Source of the DNA: Villigracilis sp024434165
GTDB lineage: Bacteria > Chloroflexota > Anaerolineae > Anaerolineales > Villigracilaceae
Assembly: GCA_030263665.1 (NCBI GenBank)
Contig: SZPK01000001.1
Coordinates: 124,001-188,000 of the forward strand
DNA length: 64,000 nt
Direction: 5' to 3'
The position numbers and the translations under genes were made by a program. Numbering within the stretch: position 1 is the stretch's first letter; each line of letters begins with the position of its first letter. The notes under the pieces are model-generated. The model had not been told where the DNA came from. It worked only from the letters and a program-made list of their open reading frames with translations, and searched no databases. Below, piece after piece: positions 23,998 to 32,330 of the stretch.

Positions 23998-24375
23998 ATT
24001 CATTCTCCTCATAATTGAAATTTTTAATGGTGAAGGGGGATCAGTAATTCGGCTCAAATTCCATCAGCACCTCCGAATTGAAAAATCGCCACAACCCCCT
24101 GCATGGCGATACAGACAATGAAATAACCCGTTGACGGGCTTGTTTTCCGCCGCGTCAATCGAACATAACCAGGCTGGGCGCATTCTTCTCGAACGCATGT
24201 CATTGGTGAAAACACACCAATTTAGATAAAGTTGTGTTTAATTATCCGAATTCACTCTGCGAGGCAGGGCCGAGACCATTTCAATTTGCATGGGTTATAA
24301 TCACATAAATCCTACCTGCCATGTCCAAATAAACTAGACAACTTCCAGTTGCCGCTTCCCCACCAAGGAGAACCA
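23998..24375. promoter_or_regulatory. Divergent regulatory region between the permease and the coxG operon
   Basis: About 380 bases without a gene. It contains a perfect inverted repeat ATTGGTG-AAAACA-CACCAAT (24202-24221) and, toward coxG, a consensus -10 box TATAAT (24296-24301) with no clear -35. The AT-rich GATAAAGTTGTGTTTAATTA next to the dyad could hold the minus-strand promoter. I could not fit a known riboswitch. Confidence 0.55.
24202..24221. promoter_or_regulatory. Operator-like inverted repeat
   Basis: ATTGGTG (24202-24208) and CACCAAT (24215-24221) are perfect 7-bp arms around a 6-base spacer, placed centrally between two divergent genes. The size and spacing fit a dimeric repressor site. 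No regulator gene lies nearby. Confidence 0.5.
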
Positions 24376-24834
24376 ATGCTGCTAAAAGGCGACGTTACAA
24401 TTCAAGCACCACGGAAGAAAGTATGGGACTTCATGACCGATCCCGCTCAAATCGGGCAGTGTGTGCCCGGGGTCGAGAAGATCGAAACCATCGAAGAGAT
24501 GAAGCGGTATCGCGGGGTGGTATCGGTTGGGCTGGGCTCGGTCAAAGCCCGGTTCAGCGGGGAAGTCGAAGTCCTTGAATTGGAAGAACCCAATCGCGCA
24601 AAACTGAAGGCGCACGGCACGGCAACCGGAAGCGCAGCGGATGCCGTCAGCGAAATGAGATTGAGCGACGGACCCAACAACTCCACACACGTCCAGTGGA
24701 CGGCGGATATCAACGTTTCCGGTCAATTGGCAAGCCTGGTCTCCCGCCTGATGGTTCCGGTTTCGCAGAAACTGGCCGGCATCTTCTACGACGAAGTCCG
24801 CAAAAGGATCGAAACGGCAGGCGTTCAAGCCTGA
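24376..24834 (+). CDS. coxG: CoxG-family (SRPBCC) protein
   Basis: The 152-residue protein belongs to the CoxG/SRPBCC group found with molybdenum hydroxylases. Sequence marks: GDVTIQAPRKKVWDFMTDPA, QCVPGVEKIE, and VSVGLGSVKARFSGEVEV. In carboxydotrophs CoxG helps to attach the dehydrogenase to the membrane. Start ATG 24376 with AAGGAGAACC before it. First gene of the operon that includes XdhC and the hydroxylase subunits. Here the enzyme is not a form I CO dehydrogenase, so the attachment role is only inferred. Confidence 0.88.
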   Translation: MLLKGDVTIQAPRKKVWDFMTDPAQIGQCVPGVEKIETIEEMKRYRGVVSVGLGSVKARFSGEVEVLELEEPNRAKLKAHGTATGSAADAVSEMRLSDGPNNSTHVQWTADINVSGQLASLVSRLMVPVSQKLAGIFYDEVRKRIETAGVQA

Positions 24835-24857
24835 TCTCATTTCAGACGGATGGTGTC

Positions 24858-25940
24858 ATGCGCGATATTCTATCGGATGTGATTCGTTGGCAGCGGGACG
24901 GGGCATCCATCGCGCTGGCGACGGTCGTGCAGACCTGGGGATCGTCTCCGCGCCGCGCCGGTGCGAAAATGGCTCTTGCTTCAGACGGTCGAATCGCCGG
25001 GTCGGTCAGCGGCGGCTGCGTGGAGGCGGCCGTTTTCGAGGCGGGCATACAGGTGCTGAAGACAAACCGACCCAAACTCTTGCATTTCGGCGTGGCAGAT
25101 GAAACCGCCTGGCAGGTAGGTCTGGCTTGCGGGGGGAGCATTGATATTTTCGTAAAACCACTCGACACTGTATTTTTCGATTCGTTACGCACAGCATGGA
25201 CGGATGAATCCACTTCTGCACATGCGGCGGTGATTCGCGGCTCCGCAGAAATTCTGGGAAACGAAATCCTGATTCACGAAAACGGGGATGTGAGTGGGAG
25301 GATTGGAAGCGGCTGGGATGCGGAGATAACCGCCCTCGCAAGAGATGCGCTGGCGGCGGGAGAATCCCGGCGCTTCATCCTGGACGAGGAGACGGAAGTC
25401 TTCGTCGAAATCATCTCTCCCCCGCCGACGTTGGTCGTCGTGGGCGGTGTGCATATCGCCATCGCGCTGGTCTCATTGGCAAAGACACTCGGCTACCGAA
25501 CAGTTCTCGTTGACCCGCGCAGGGCATGGGGAAGTGAAGAACGCTTCCCGCACGTGGATCGGTTGATTCAGGGATGGATAGATGATGCGTTCACACAAAT
25601 CAAGATCACCCATTCCACTGCCGTCGCCATGCTCACCCACGACCCGAAACTGGACGACCCCGCATTGAAGATCGCGTTGAACAGCCCCGCGTTTTACGTG
25701 GGCGCGCTGGGAAGCAAGACGACAAATATGAAACGCCGCGAGCGATTGCTGAACGACGGCGTGAGCGAAGCGCAATTATCGCGGCTGCACGCGCCCATCG
25801 GTCTCGACATCGGCGCAGAGACTCCTGAGGAGATCGCGCTGGCGGTCCTGGCTGAGGTGGTGACCGCTTACAGGAAACAGAATCAACTTGAAGTTAAGAA
25901 AGAAGCGAAGCCGATCCAGTCGCTGGCATCCGGTCTCTAG
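24858..25940 (+). CDS. XdhC/CoxI-type molybdenum cofactor insertion protein
   Basis: The 360-residue protein has an N-terminal XdhC/CoxI domain (about 1-80; ATVVQTWGSSPRRAGAKMAL, SVSGGCVEAAV) and a C-terminal Rossmann domain (about 195-345; LVVVGGVHIAIALVSLAKTL, VDPRRAW). These proteins bind the molybdenum cofactor, assist its sulfuration and insert it into xanthine dehydrogenase-type enzymes. The start at 24858 is the first ATG after the coxG stop; earlier in-frame codons overlap coxG. The ribosome site is weak. A half copy of the TGTCATTGCGAG repeat follows. Confidence 0.92.
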   Translation: MRDILSDVIRWQRDGASIALATVVQTWGSSPRRAGAKMALASDGRIAGSVSGGCVEAAVFEAGIQVLKTNRPKLLHFGVADETAWQVGLACGGSIDIFVKPLDTVFFDSLRTAWTDESTSAHAAVIRGSAEILGNEILIHENGDVSGRIGSGWDAEITALARDALAAGESRRFILDEETEVFVEIISPPPTLVVVGGVHIAIALVSLAKTLGYRTVLVDPRRAWGSEERFPHVDRLIQGWIDDAFTQIKITHSTAVAMLTHDPKLDDPALKIALNSPAFYVGALGSKTTNMKRRERLLNDGVSEAQLSRLHAPIGLDIGAETPEEIALAVLAEVVTAYRKQNQLEVKKEAKPIQSLASGL

Positions 25941-25964
25941 TCTCCAATCTCTAATTCAAACCGG

Positions 25965-26000
25965 AGATTGCTTCGCTCGTACCACTCGCTCGCAATGACA
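25965..26000. repeat. Half copy of the TGTCATTGCGAG-family repeat
   Basis: GGAGATTGCTTCGCTCG and CTCGCAATGACA (25989-26000) match the right half of the copies at 284-404 and 6449-6535. The left half is absent and replaced by TCTCCAATCTCTAATTC words. It sits just before the coxM start. Confidence 0.75.
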
Positions 26001-26010
26001 TGAGGCAAAC

Positions 26011-26892
26011 ATGAAACCCGCTCCCTTTGAATATCACGCACCCACATCGCTCGAACAGGCGCTTGAATTGAAAAGTCAACATGGCGACGACGCAAAACCA
26101 CTGGCTGGCGGGCAAAGCCTTGTGCCTGCAATGAATTTCCGCATCGCACAGCCGGGTATCTTGATTGACCTCAACAGAGTGGAGGCGTTGGGTTACATCC
26201 GCGAAGAGGGGGAGGTGCTTCGCATCGGCGCGATGGCGCGTGAACGACATTTGGAATTTGATCCTTCGATTGCACAGCGGACGCCTTTGTTGAGCGAGGC
26301 GGTCCCGTTCATCGCGCATCCGCAGATCCGCAACCGCGGCACGATTGGCGGAAGCCTTGTCCATGCCGACCCTGCCGCGGAATTGCCCGTGTTGATGCTG
26401 GCATTGAGTGCGCGGCTGAAAGCGAAAAATGTTTCGGGTGAACGCTGGATCGCCGCGCAGGATTTTTTCGTCGGCATGTTCACCACCGCCCTCGAACCGA
26501 ATGAAATCCTTGTAGAAATTGAAATCCCATTCATGCCGCCGCGCACGGGCTGGTCGTTCATGGAGGTTGCGCCGCGTTCGGGCGACTATGCCATGCTGGG
26601 CGTTGCCGCGCTGGTTACGTTGGATGAGGCGGGAAAATGCAAAGAGACGAAATTGGTTTACCTGAACGCAGGTGAAGGACCTGTGGAAGCCAAAGAAGCC
26701 GCTAAACAATTGCAGGGGGAATCTATTACGGATAAATTGATTCACGATGCCGCTGCGCTCGCAAGCGAAAAGGAAATCAACCCGTTTGGGAATGTCCATG
26801 CCTCGGCTGATTTTCAACGTCATTTGGCAAAGGTGCTGACGAAGAGGACGCTGAAGATGGCGACAGAGCGCGCACAAAAAAGCAGACCATAG
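26011..26892 (+). CDS. Molybdenum hydroxylase FAD-binding subunit (CoxM/XdhB type)
   Basis: The 293-residue medium subunit binds FAD and passes electrons from the iron-sulfur subunit to the acceptor. Two FAD-binding motifs are visible: PLAGGQSLVPAMNFR (about 30-44) and RNRGTIGGSLVHADP (about 106-120). The C-terminal CO dehydrogenase flavoprotein domain follows. Its start follows a half repeat with GAGGC before the ATG. Its partners are the next gene (iron-sulfur subunit) and the large subunit 6.3 kb downstream at 33200. Confidence 0.93.
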   Translation: MKPAPFEYHAPTSLEQALELKSQHGDDAKPLAGGQSLVPAMNFRIAQPGILIDLNRVEALGYIREEGEVLRIGAMARERHLEFDPSIAQRTPLLSEAVPFIAHPQIRNRGTIGGSLVHADPAAELPVLMLALSARLKAKNVSGERWIAAQDFFVGMFTTALEPNEILVEIEIPFMPPRTGWSFMEVAPRSGDYAMLGVAALVTLDEAGKCKETKLVYLNAGEGPVEAKEAAKQLQGESITDKLIHDAAALASEKEINPFGNVHASADFQRHLAKVLTKRTLKMATERAQKSRP

Positions 26893-26937
26893 ACGATAGA
26901 CAATTGACCATGGTCTACGGTCTGTCGTCCATGGTCA
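26889..26937. repeat. Word-repeat hairpin between the FAD and iron-sulfur subunit genes
   Basis: ACCATAGACGATAGAC and GTCTGTCGTCCATGGT pair with two mismatches around a central GACCATGGTC. The same words make the acsD-acsC hairpin at 7501-7556, 19 kb away in an unrelated operon. Confidence 0.82.
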
Positions 26938-26953
26938 ACCCAAAGGACACTCC

Positions 26954-27436
26954 ATGACTCACACCATCACCCTCACTGTCAACGGCAAGGAATACACGCG
27001 CACGGTCGAGCCGCGGATGCTGCTCAGCGACTTCCTGCGCCACGAACTCGGACTCACTGGCACGCACGTCGGCTGCGAGCATGGCGTGTGCGGCGCGTGC
27101 ACGATTTTGTTCGATGGCGAGTCGATGCGTTCGTGCCTGATCTTCGCCGTACAGGCAGACGGTCACTCCATCACAACCGTGGAAGGGCTTGCGCCGGATA
27201 CAGATAACCTGCATCCTTTGCAACAATCATTTTGGGAAGCGCATGGACTGCAATGCGGTTATTGCACGCCGGGCATCTTGATGACGCTGGTTCCATTTTT
27301 GAGAGACAACCCCGATCCAACCGAAGACGAGATTCGCCACGCACTTTCAGGCAATCTCTGTCGTTGCACGGGGTATCAGCATATCGTGGATGCGGTGAAG
27401 TTGGCGAGTGAAAAGATGCGGGAAGTAGAGAAGTAG
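26954..27436 (+). CDS. Molybdenum hydroxylase [2Fe-2S] subunit (CoxS/XdhC-type small subunit)
   Basis: The 160-residue protein has a plant-ferredoxin-type [2Fe-2S] domain with CEHGVCGACTILFDG plus an earlier GCEHG cysteine, and a C-terminal four-helix [2Fe-2S] domain with QCGYCTPG and LCRCTGYQ. Both clusters appear complete. It shuttles electrons from the molybdenum centre to FAD. CAAAGGAC precedes the ATG. It is followed by a short GAGAATTGGAGATGAGAG word tract before the amidase. Confidence 0.95.
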   Translation: MTHTITLTVNGKEYTRTVEPRMLLSDFLRHELGLTGTHVGCEHGVCGACTILFDGESMRSCLIFAVQADGHSITTVEGLAPDTDNLHPLQQSFWEAHGLQCGYCTPGILMTLVPFLRDNPDPTEDEIRHALSGNLCRCTGYQHIVDAVKLASEKMREVEK

Positions 27437-27463
27437 AGAATTGGAGATGAGAGACTGGAGACG

Positions 27464-28750
27464 ATGATCCACCAATCCGTGCAAGCCTTTCGCAATGGAG
27501 AAATATCTGTGCAAGAATTAATCTCCAATCTTCAGTCTCTTTTTGATTCCCGTGAACCTGAAGTCCTTGCCTTCCTCCCCGAGCCCAACCGCTTTGCGCG
27601 TTTACAAAAAGAAGCCGAAGAACTTGTTGCGCGTTATCCTGATCCTAAACAACGACCTACCCTCTTCGGCATGACAGTTGGCGTAAAGGATATTTTTCAT
27701 GTCGCTGGCTTCACCACGCAGGCGGGAAGCAGATTGCCTCCCGAAGAACTTCAAGGCAGTGAAGCCCCAAGCGTGACTCGTCTCAAAAACAAGGGCGCGC
27801 TCGTCATGGGCAAGACCGTCACGACTGAGTTCGCCTACTTCACGCCAGGTCTCACGCGCAACCCGCACAACTCCGCGCACACCCCAGGCGGTTCGAGCAG
27901 CGGTTCGGCGGCGGCGGTCGCGGCGGGATTTTGCAGCGCCGCACTCGGCACACAAACCATCGGCTCGATCATTCGTCCCGCGGCGTTTTGCGGCGTGGTT
28001 GGTTTCAAGCCCACGTATGATCGCATCCCGCGCGATGGTGTCATTCCGCTTTCGCCTTCGCTCGATCACGTTGGGTTTTTTACGCCTGATGTAGACACTG
28101 CAAAGCGAGTTGCGAGTGCGTTGTTAGAGAATTGGGGAATTGGAGAATTAAACTCTTCGCGTGGGGATTCGAAACCCGTACTCGGAATCCCTGAAGGTCC
28201 CTATTTGGAAAGCGCGACGAATGAGGGTCTCACACATTTTGAGGATGTGTGCGAATTACTAAATACCAATTACCAAATCCGCCGCGTCCGCGTCATGGAT
28301 GATTTTCAGGAAATTCGGGATCGTCACGACGCCATCATGTCCCATGAAGCGATGCAAGTCCACAAGGAATGGTTTGCCAAACACGAAACCCTCTACTCTC
28401 CCAAATTCTCTGACCTAATTCATCGCGGACAATCAATTACCAATTACCGATTACATCTCGAAGCCCGCGACGCCTTCCGCGCCTCCATTACCCAAACCAT
28501 GAACGACAATCAAATTGACATCTGGATCTGCCCTCCTGCCATCGGTCCCGCCCCAAAGGGACTCGACTCCACAGGCGACCCCGTCATGTGCCTGCCGTGG
28601 ACTCAAATCGGATTTCCCGCCATCAATATCCCCACAACAAAGAACGAAGAAGATCTGCCAATGGGGCTGCAACTCGTCGGCAAATGGAACTCGGATGAAT
28701 CCCTGCTTGCATGGGCAGAAGACATCGAGAAGGTGGTGCGAAAGATATGA
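27464..28750 (+). CDS. Amidase-signature family hydrolase
   Basis: The 428-residue protein carries the amidase signature: TVGVKDIFHVAGF (catalytic Lys) and TPGGSSSGSAAAVAAGF (Ser-Gly-Ser region with the cis-Ser), followed by GTQTIGSIIRPAAFCG (nucleophile region). It hydrolyses an amide or ureide bond. Its position between molybdenum hydroxylase genes and fdrA suggests that it opens or deamidates an intermediate of the same catabolic pathway. Around 28120-28150 and 28255-28275 the frame passes through GAGAATTG and CCAATTACC words, giving variable loops. Stop overlaps the fdrA start by four bases. Confidence 0.9.
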   Translation: MIHQSVQAFRNGEISVQELISNLQSLFDSREPEVLAFLPEPNRFARLQKEAEELVARYPDPKQRPTLFGMTVGVKDIFHVAGFTTQAGSRLPPEELQGSEAPSVTRLKNKGALVMGKTVTTEFAYFTPGLTRNPHNSAHTPGGSSSGSAAAVAAGFCSAALGTQTIGSIIRPAAFCGVVGFKPTYDRIPRDGVIPLSPSLDHVGFFTPDVDTAKRVASALLENWGIGELNSSRGDSKPVLGIPEGPYLESATNEGLTHFEDVCELLNTNYQIRRVRVMDDFQEIRDRHDAIMSHEAMQVHKEWFAKHETLYSPKFSDLIHRGQSITNYRLHLEARDAFRASITQTMNDNQIDIWICPPAIGPAPKGLDSTGDPVMCLPWTQIGFPAINIPTTKNEEDLPMGLQLVGKWNSDESLLAWAEDIEKVVRKI

Positions 28751-30450
28751 CCGTCATCAAATGGAACGTCCGCGCGGGGGCATATTACGACTCGGTCGTG
28801 TTGATGCAATTGCAGCGCGGCTTGCTCAGATTGCCTGGCGTCGTGGATGCGGGCGCGGTGATGGCGACTCCCGCCAACCGTGACTTGCTCGCGGCAAACA
28901 ACCTTCTGCCCGAATCCGTCACTGCCAACCCTGATGATTTGCTCATCGTTGTCAAAGCGGAGGATGATGCCTCTGCCGCAAATGCAATCAGTCAGGTGGA
29001 TGAACTGCTTGCTCGCAGAAAATCGTCCGCAGTTTCACAGGATTTTCGTCCAAGAAGTTTGAGCGCGGCGGTCAAGCAGTTACCAGAGGCGAATTGGGTG
29101 TTGGTTTCCGTCCCTGGGCGTTATGCGGCGGGCGTGGCGCGGGAAGCCCTTGATTTGGGAAAACATGTTTTTCTCTACAGCGACAATGTCTCGCTCGAAG
29201 ATGAAATTGCCTTGAAGAAGACTGCCCGCGAAAAAGGTCTGCTTGTGATGGGACCCGACTGCGGCACCGCCATCATTAATGGAATTGGTTTGGGATTCGC
29301 CAACCACGTGCGGCGCGGCAACATCGGCGTGGTCGGAGCGTCTGGCACGGGCACGCAAGCCGTGACGGCGCACATCCATGAACTGGGTGGAGGCATCTCC
29401 CACGCGATTGGCACAGGTGGGCGGGATTTGAAGTCCGATGTCGGCGCGATCACCGCACATCAAGCGCTCGATGCGCTGGCGCGTGATGATGACACGAAAG
29501 TTATCGTGCTTATCTCCAAACCGCCCTCACCAGATGTTGCAACTCAACTCATCTCCGCCGCGCAAGGGACGGGCAAACCTGTTGTGATCTATTTCATTGG
29601 TTATCCCGCGCCCGCCAGAAAGATCGGCAATTTGCATTTTGCGGTGAGTTTGAGTGAAGCGGCGGAACTGGCTGTTAGAGAATTGGAGAATTTGAGGGTT
29701 AAGGATTCGAGAATTCTCCGATCCTCAAATTCTCGTTTTGTTCGTGGTCTATTCTCTGGCGGAACTCTCGCCTATGAAACGATGATCGGTCTGCAAGCGA
29801 GTCTTTCTCCGTTATTCTCCAATTCTCCCATCACTAATTCTCAGAATTTGGAAGACCCGCTCCACAGCAAAGCACACACCATCATAGACCTCGGCGATGA
29901 ATTCTTCATGATCGGCCGCTTGCACCCGATGATTGATAATGATTTACGAATCAGACGGATGAAACAAGAAGCATCTGACTCGGAGGTTGGGATGATTCTC
30001 TTTGATGTGGTTCTTGGTGAAGGTTCGCATCTTGACCCTGCGGGGGAGTTAGTTCCAGTGATAAAAGAGATACAAGAGAAGAGAATTGGTGGATTAGGGG
30101 AATTGGAATTTGTGGCAATCGTCATCGGCACAGATGATGACCCGCAAAATCTCCAGTCTCAAGTCTCGCAGTTGCAAGAGGCGGGTGTGACAGTTTTCAA
30201 AACAGCAACGGAAGCCGTGGAATATGTCAGTTTGCGGTTTAGCGGCAGAAAGAAATATGAATTTACCCCTGTCAATCTCGAGCAATTGAAGCAGCCGCTC
30301 GCCGCCATCAACGTTGGGCTGGAGTCGTTTTATGACAGCCTCCTCTCACAGGGCGCGCAAGCCGTGCATGTGGAATGGCGTCCGCCTGCAGGTGGGAATG
30401 AGAGACTGGCATCGCTGCTGGCGAAGATGAAAAGCAAAAAAGAGAATTAG
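28747..30450 (+). CDS. fdrA: FdrA-family acyl-CoA synthetase-like protein (oxamate carbamoyltransferase subunit relative)
   Basis: The 567-residue protein is an FdrA homolog, built on a succinyl-CoA synthetase alpha/beta-like fold. Seen: KHVFLYSDNVSLEDEIALK, VMGPDCGTAIINGIGLGFAN, VGASGTGTQAV, and GRLHPMIDNDLRIRRM. In E. coli FdrA (AllF) with YlbE (AllG) and YlbF (AllH) forms oxamate carbamoyltransferase, releasing carbamoyl phosphate in allantoin use. The DUF1116 partner follows here and the DUF2877 partner is at 40375. The start is ATG 28747, coupled to the amidase stop. Residues about 310-375 are encoded by GAGAATT-word tracts, an unusual low-complexity insert within the family fold. Confidence 0.9.
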   Translation: MTVIKWNVRAGAYYDSVVLMQLQRGLLRLPGVVDAGAVMATPANRDLLAANNLLPESVTANPDDLLIVVKAEDDASAANAISQVDELLARRKSSAVSQDFRPRSLSAAVKQLPEANWVLVSVPGRYAAGVAREALDLGKHVFLYSDNVSLEDEIALKKTAREKGLLVMGPDCGTAIINGIGLGFANHVRRGNIGVVGASGTGTQAVTAHIHELGGGISHAIGTGGRDLKSDVGAITAHQALDALARDDDTKVIVLISKPPSPDVATQLISAAQGTGKPVVIYFIGYPAPARKIGNLHFAVSLSEAAELAVRELENLRVKDSRILRSSNSRFVRGLFSGGTLAYETMIGLQASLSPLFSNSPITNSQNLEDPLHSKAHTIIDLGDEFFMIGRLHPMIDNDLRIRRMKQEASDSEVGMILFDVVLGEGSHLDPAGELVPVIKEIQEKRIGGLGELEFVAIVIGTDDDPQNLQSQVSQLQEAGVTVFKTATEAVEYVSLRFSGRKKYEFTPVNLEQLKQPLAAINVGLESFYDSLLSQGAQAVHVEWRPPAGGNERLASLLAKMKSKKEN

Positions 30451-30497
30451 AGAAGCAGAGAATTCTCCAATTCTCAAATTCTCAAATTCTCACACGG
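30446..30497. repeat. Word-repeat hairpin between fdrA and the DUF1116 gene
   Basis: AGAGAATTAGAGAAGCAGAG at the fdrA end pairs with CTCCAATTCTCAAATTCTC before the next ribosome site (CACGGAG). Same GAGAATTG vocabulary as 31752-31783, 32276-32306 and 33130-33198. Confidence 0.75.
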
Positions 30498-30505
30498 AGA
30501 TACTC

Positions 30506-31750
30506 ATGGACATAAATAATGCCAATACCACTGCTATCAATCGTTTGATGGAAGCACGCCCCATCCTCAAGGGCATCGCTACCGCGCGTGACGTCATCCC
30601 TGGGATGAAGGATAATCTGTTCCTCCACGCGGGTCCGCCGATCGAGTGGGCGCGGATGTCGGGTCCGCTGCGGGGGGCGATCATTGGGGCGATGCTGTTC
30701 GAGGGCGTGGCGGCATCCGAAGCAGAAGCAACTGCAATGGTAGAAAGAGGCGAGGTCGAGTTTGATTCGTGTCATCACCACGGCGCAGTCGGTCCGATGG
30801 CGGGAGTCACATCCGCTTCGATGAAAGTTTATGTGGTGGAAAATGCCGAGCACGGGAACAAGTCATTTTCCAATTTGAATGAGGGCTACGGAAAGGTTTT
30901 GCGCTACGGCGCGTACAGCGAAGATGTGTTGAGGCGTCTGCGCTGGATGAACGATGTATTGGGTGTCGTGTTGGCGGATGCACTTGCAGATTCAAATGGA
31001 ATTGACCTGCGTGCGTTGATTGCCGAGGCGCTGCACATGGGCGATGAGGGGCATAATCGCAACAAGGCGGGTTCGCTGCTATTTTTAAAACTGCTCGCGC
31101 CGTTGATTGCAAAGGTGGTGAAAGATGACACTGTGGAAGCAGAGGTGCTGCAATTCATTGGCGATAACGCACTGAGCGTGTTGAACCCTGTCATGGCAGC
31201 GTGCAAAGCGATGACAGACGCCGCGCATGGCGTGGAGGGTTCGACCATTGTGACGACCATGGCGCGCAACGGCACAGATTTTGGGATCCGTGTAAGTGGG
31301 CTGGGTGAGAAGCAATGGTTCACGGCTCCTGCCGAAATTCCAGTGGGTCTGTTCTTCTCGGGCTTTTCCCAAGCGGATGCCAACCCCGACATCGGCGACA
31401 GCGCCATCACCGAGACCGCAGGCATCGGCGGCTTTGCGATGGCGACCGCGCCCGCGATTGTCACTTTTGTGGGCGGCACGCCGAAGGACGCGATGAACGC
31501 GACTCTTGAGATGTATGAGATCACTTTTGCCGAAAGCAAATATTTCACCATGCCGTCACTCGATTTCCGCGGTACACCGACAGGAATTGATCTTCGCAAA
31601 GTCGTGGAGTTGGGCATCACGCCGCGCATCAATACTGGCATCGCTCATAAAAATGCGGGCGTTGGTCAGGTAGGCGCGGGGTTGGTGAGACCGCCATTGA
31701 AGATTTTCGAGGATGCTTTGCTTGCTTATGCGGAGAAATATGAGTTGTAA
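30506..31750 (+). CDS. DUF1116 protein (YlbE/AllG family)
   Basis: The 414-residue protein belongs to DUF1116, the YlbE/AllG family that co-occurs with FdrA. Recognisable blocks: PILKGIATARDVIPGMKDNLFLHAGPP (about 22-48), FDSCHHHGAVGPMAGVTS (about 90-107), GDEGHNRNKAGSLLF, and ETAGIGGFAMATAPAIV. E. coli AllG is a subunit of oxamate carbamoyltransferase. CACGGAG precedes the ATG by 6-12 bases. It is followed by a word tract and a four-helix-bundle gene. Confidence 0.92.
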   Translation: MDINNANTTAINRLMEARPILKGIATARDVIPGMKDNLFLHAGPPIEWARMSGPLRGAIIGAMLFEGVAASEAEATAMVERGEVEFDSCHHHGAVGPMAGVTSASMKVYVVENAEHGNKSFSNLNEGYGKVLRYGAYSEDVLRRLRWMNDVLGVVLADALADSNGIDLRALIAEALHMGDEGHNRNKAGSLLFLKLLAPLIAKVVKDDTVEAEVLQFIGDNALSVLNPVMAACKAMTDAAHGVEGSTIVTTMARNGTDFGIRVSGLGEKQWFTAPAEIPVGLFFSGFSQADANPDIGDSAITETAGIGGFAMATAPAIVTFVGGTPKDAMNATLEMYEITFAESKYFTMPSLDFRGTPTGIDLRKVVELGITPRINTGIAHKNAGVGQVGAGLVRPPLKIFEDALLAYAEKYEL

Positions 31751-31751
31751 A

Positions 31752-31783
31752 AAAGAGAATTGGGAGAATTAGAGAATTGAGGT
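31752..31783. repeat. GAGAATTG word tract, left arm bounding the four-helix-bundle gene
   Basis: GAGAATTAGAGAATTG (31764-31779) pairs with CAATTCTCCAATCCTC (32279-32294) at 14 of 16 positions. The two arms enclose the gene at 31788-32297; the right arm also encodes its last residues. Confidence 0.7.
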
Positions 31784-31787
31784 TGAT

Positions 31788-32297
31788 ATGCCGACATCAT
31801 TGGAAGATGTAAGAGTGTTGAAAAGCGCCGAACAAATTGCCGATGCAATATACAAGGTTGCTTCGCATTGGGACGATTTCGCCAAAGATGTAGTTGGCAA
31901 ACAAATTTCCCGCGCCGCGGATTCAATCGGAGCAAACATTGCTGAGTCGTTTGGGCGTTATCATTTTGGGGAGAAGATTCAATTTTTGTATTATTCTCGC
32001 GGCAGTGTGTTCGAGACGAAATACTGGCTCAATCGTGCCTCTGCGCGTGAATTGATGCCATCCGCCGATTCGCAAAGCTATGCTACGCGCTTGACCGACA
32101 TTGCGCGTCAACTCAACCTTTATATTTCCAGCCTGAAGGGTCAAAAATCGGGGGAAATCACTGTTGCCAAGACTGTGAAAGAAAGCCCTGTCGAATATCT
32201 CACCTCACGTCTGCCAGATGATTTTCCCAACACCTTCTTCGACGAAACCGACATCGCCTGGCTCGAAACGCCACCACCCAATTCTCCAATCCTCTAA
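31788..32297 (+). CDS. Four-helix-bundle protein (23S rRNA intervening-sequence protein family)
   Basis: The 169-residue protein is of the S23/four-helix-bundle family first found in intervening sequences of 23S rRNA genes. Typical blocks: VVGKQISRAADSIGANIAESFGRYH (about 44-68, shown in part elsewhere) and FLYYSRGSVFETKYWLNRA. Biochemical role unknown; relatives are basic nucleic-acid-binding pentamers such as the Avd accessory protein. It interrupts a catabolic operon between DUF1116 and the cyclase. It is bounded by inverted GAGAATT-word tracts, and its C-terminal NSPIL is encoded by the right one. No good ribosome site; GAGGTTGAT precedes the ATG. Confidence 0.85.
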   Translation: MPTSLEDVRVLKSAEQIADAIYKVASHWDDFAKDVVGKQISRAADSIGANIAESFGRYHFGEKIQFLYYSRGSVFETKYWLNRASARELMPSADSQSYATRLTDIARQLNLYISSLKGQKSGEITVAKTVKESPVEYLTSRLPDDFPNTFFDETDIAWLETPPPNSPIL

Positions 32298-32330
32298 TTC
32301 TCAAATCTGATTTCAACAAAGGAGTTTCCC

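Noticed and set aside
23998..24375. Purine-type riboswitch before the permease or coxG
   Set aside because: I could not find the conserved three-way junction core on either strand; only a simple dyad and a -10 box are visible.
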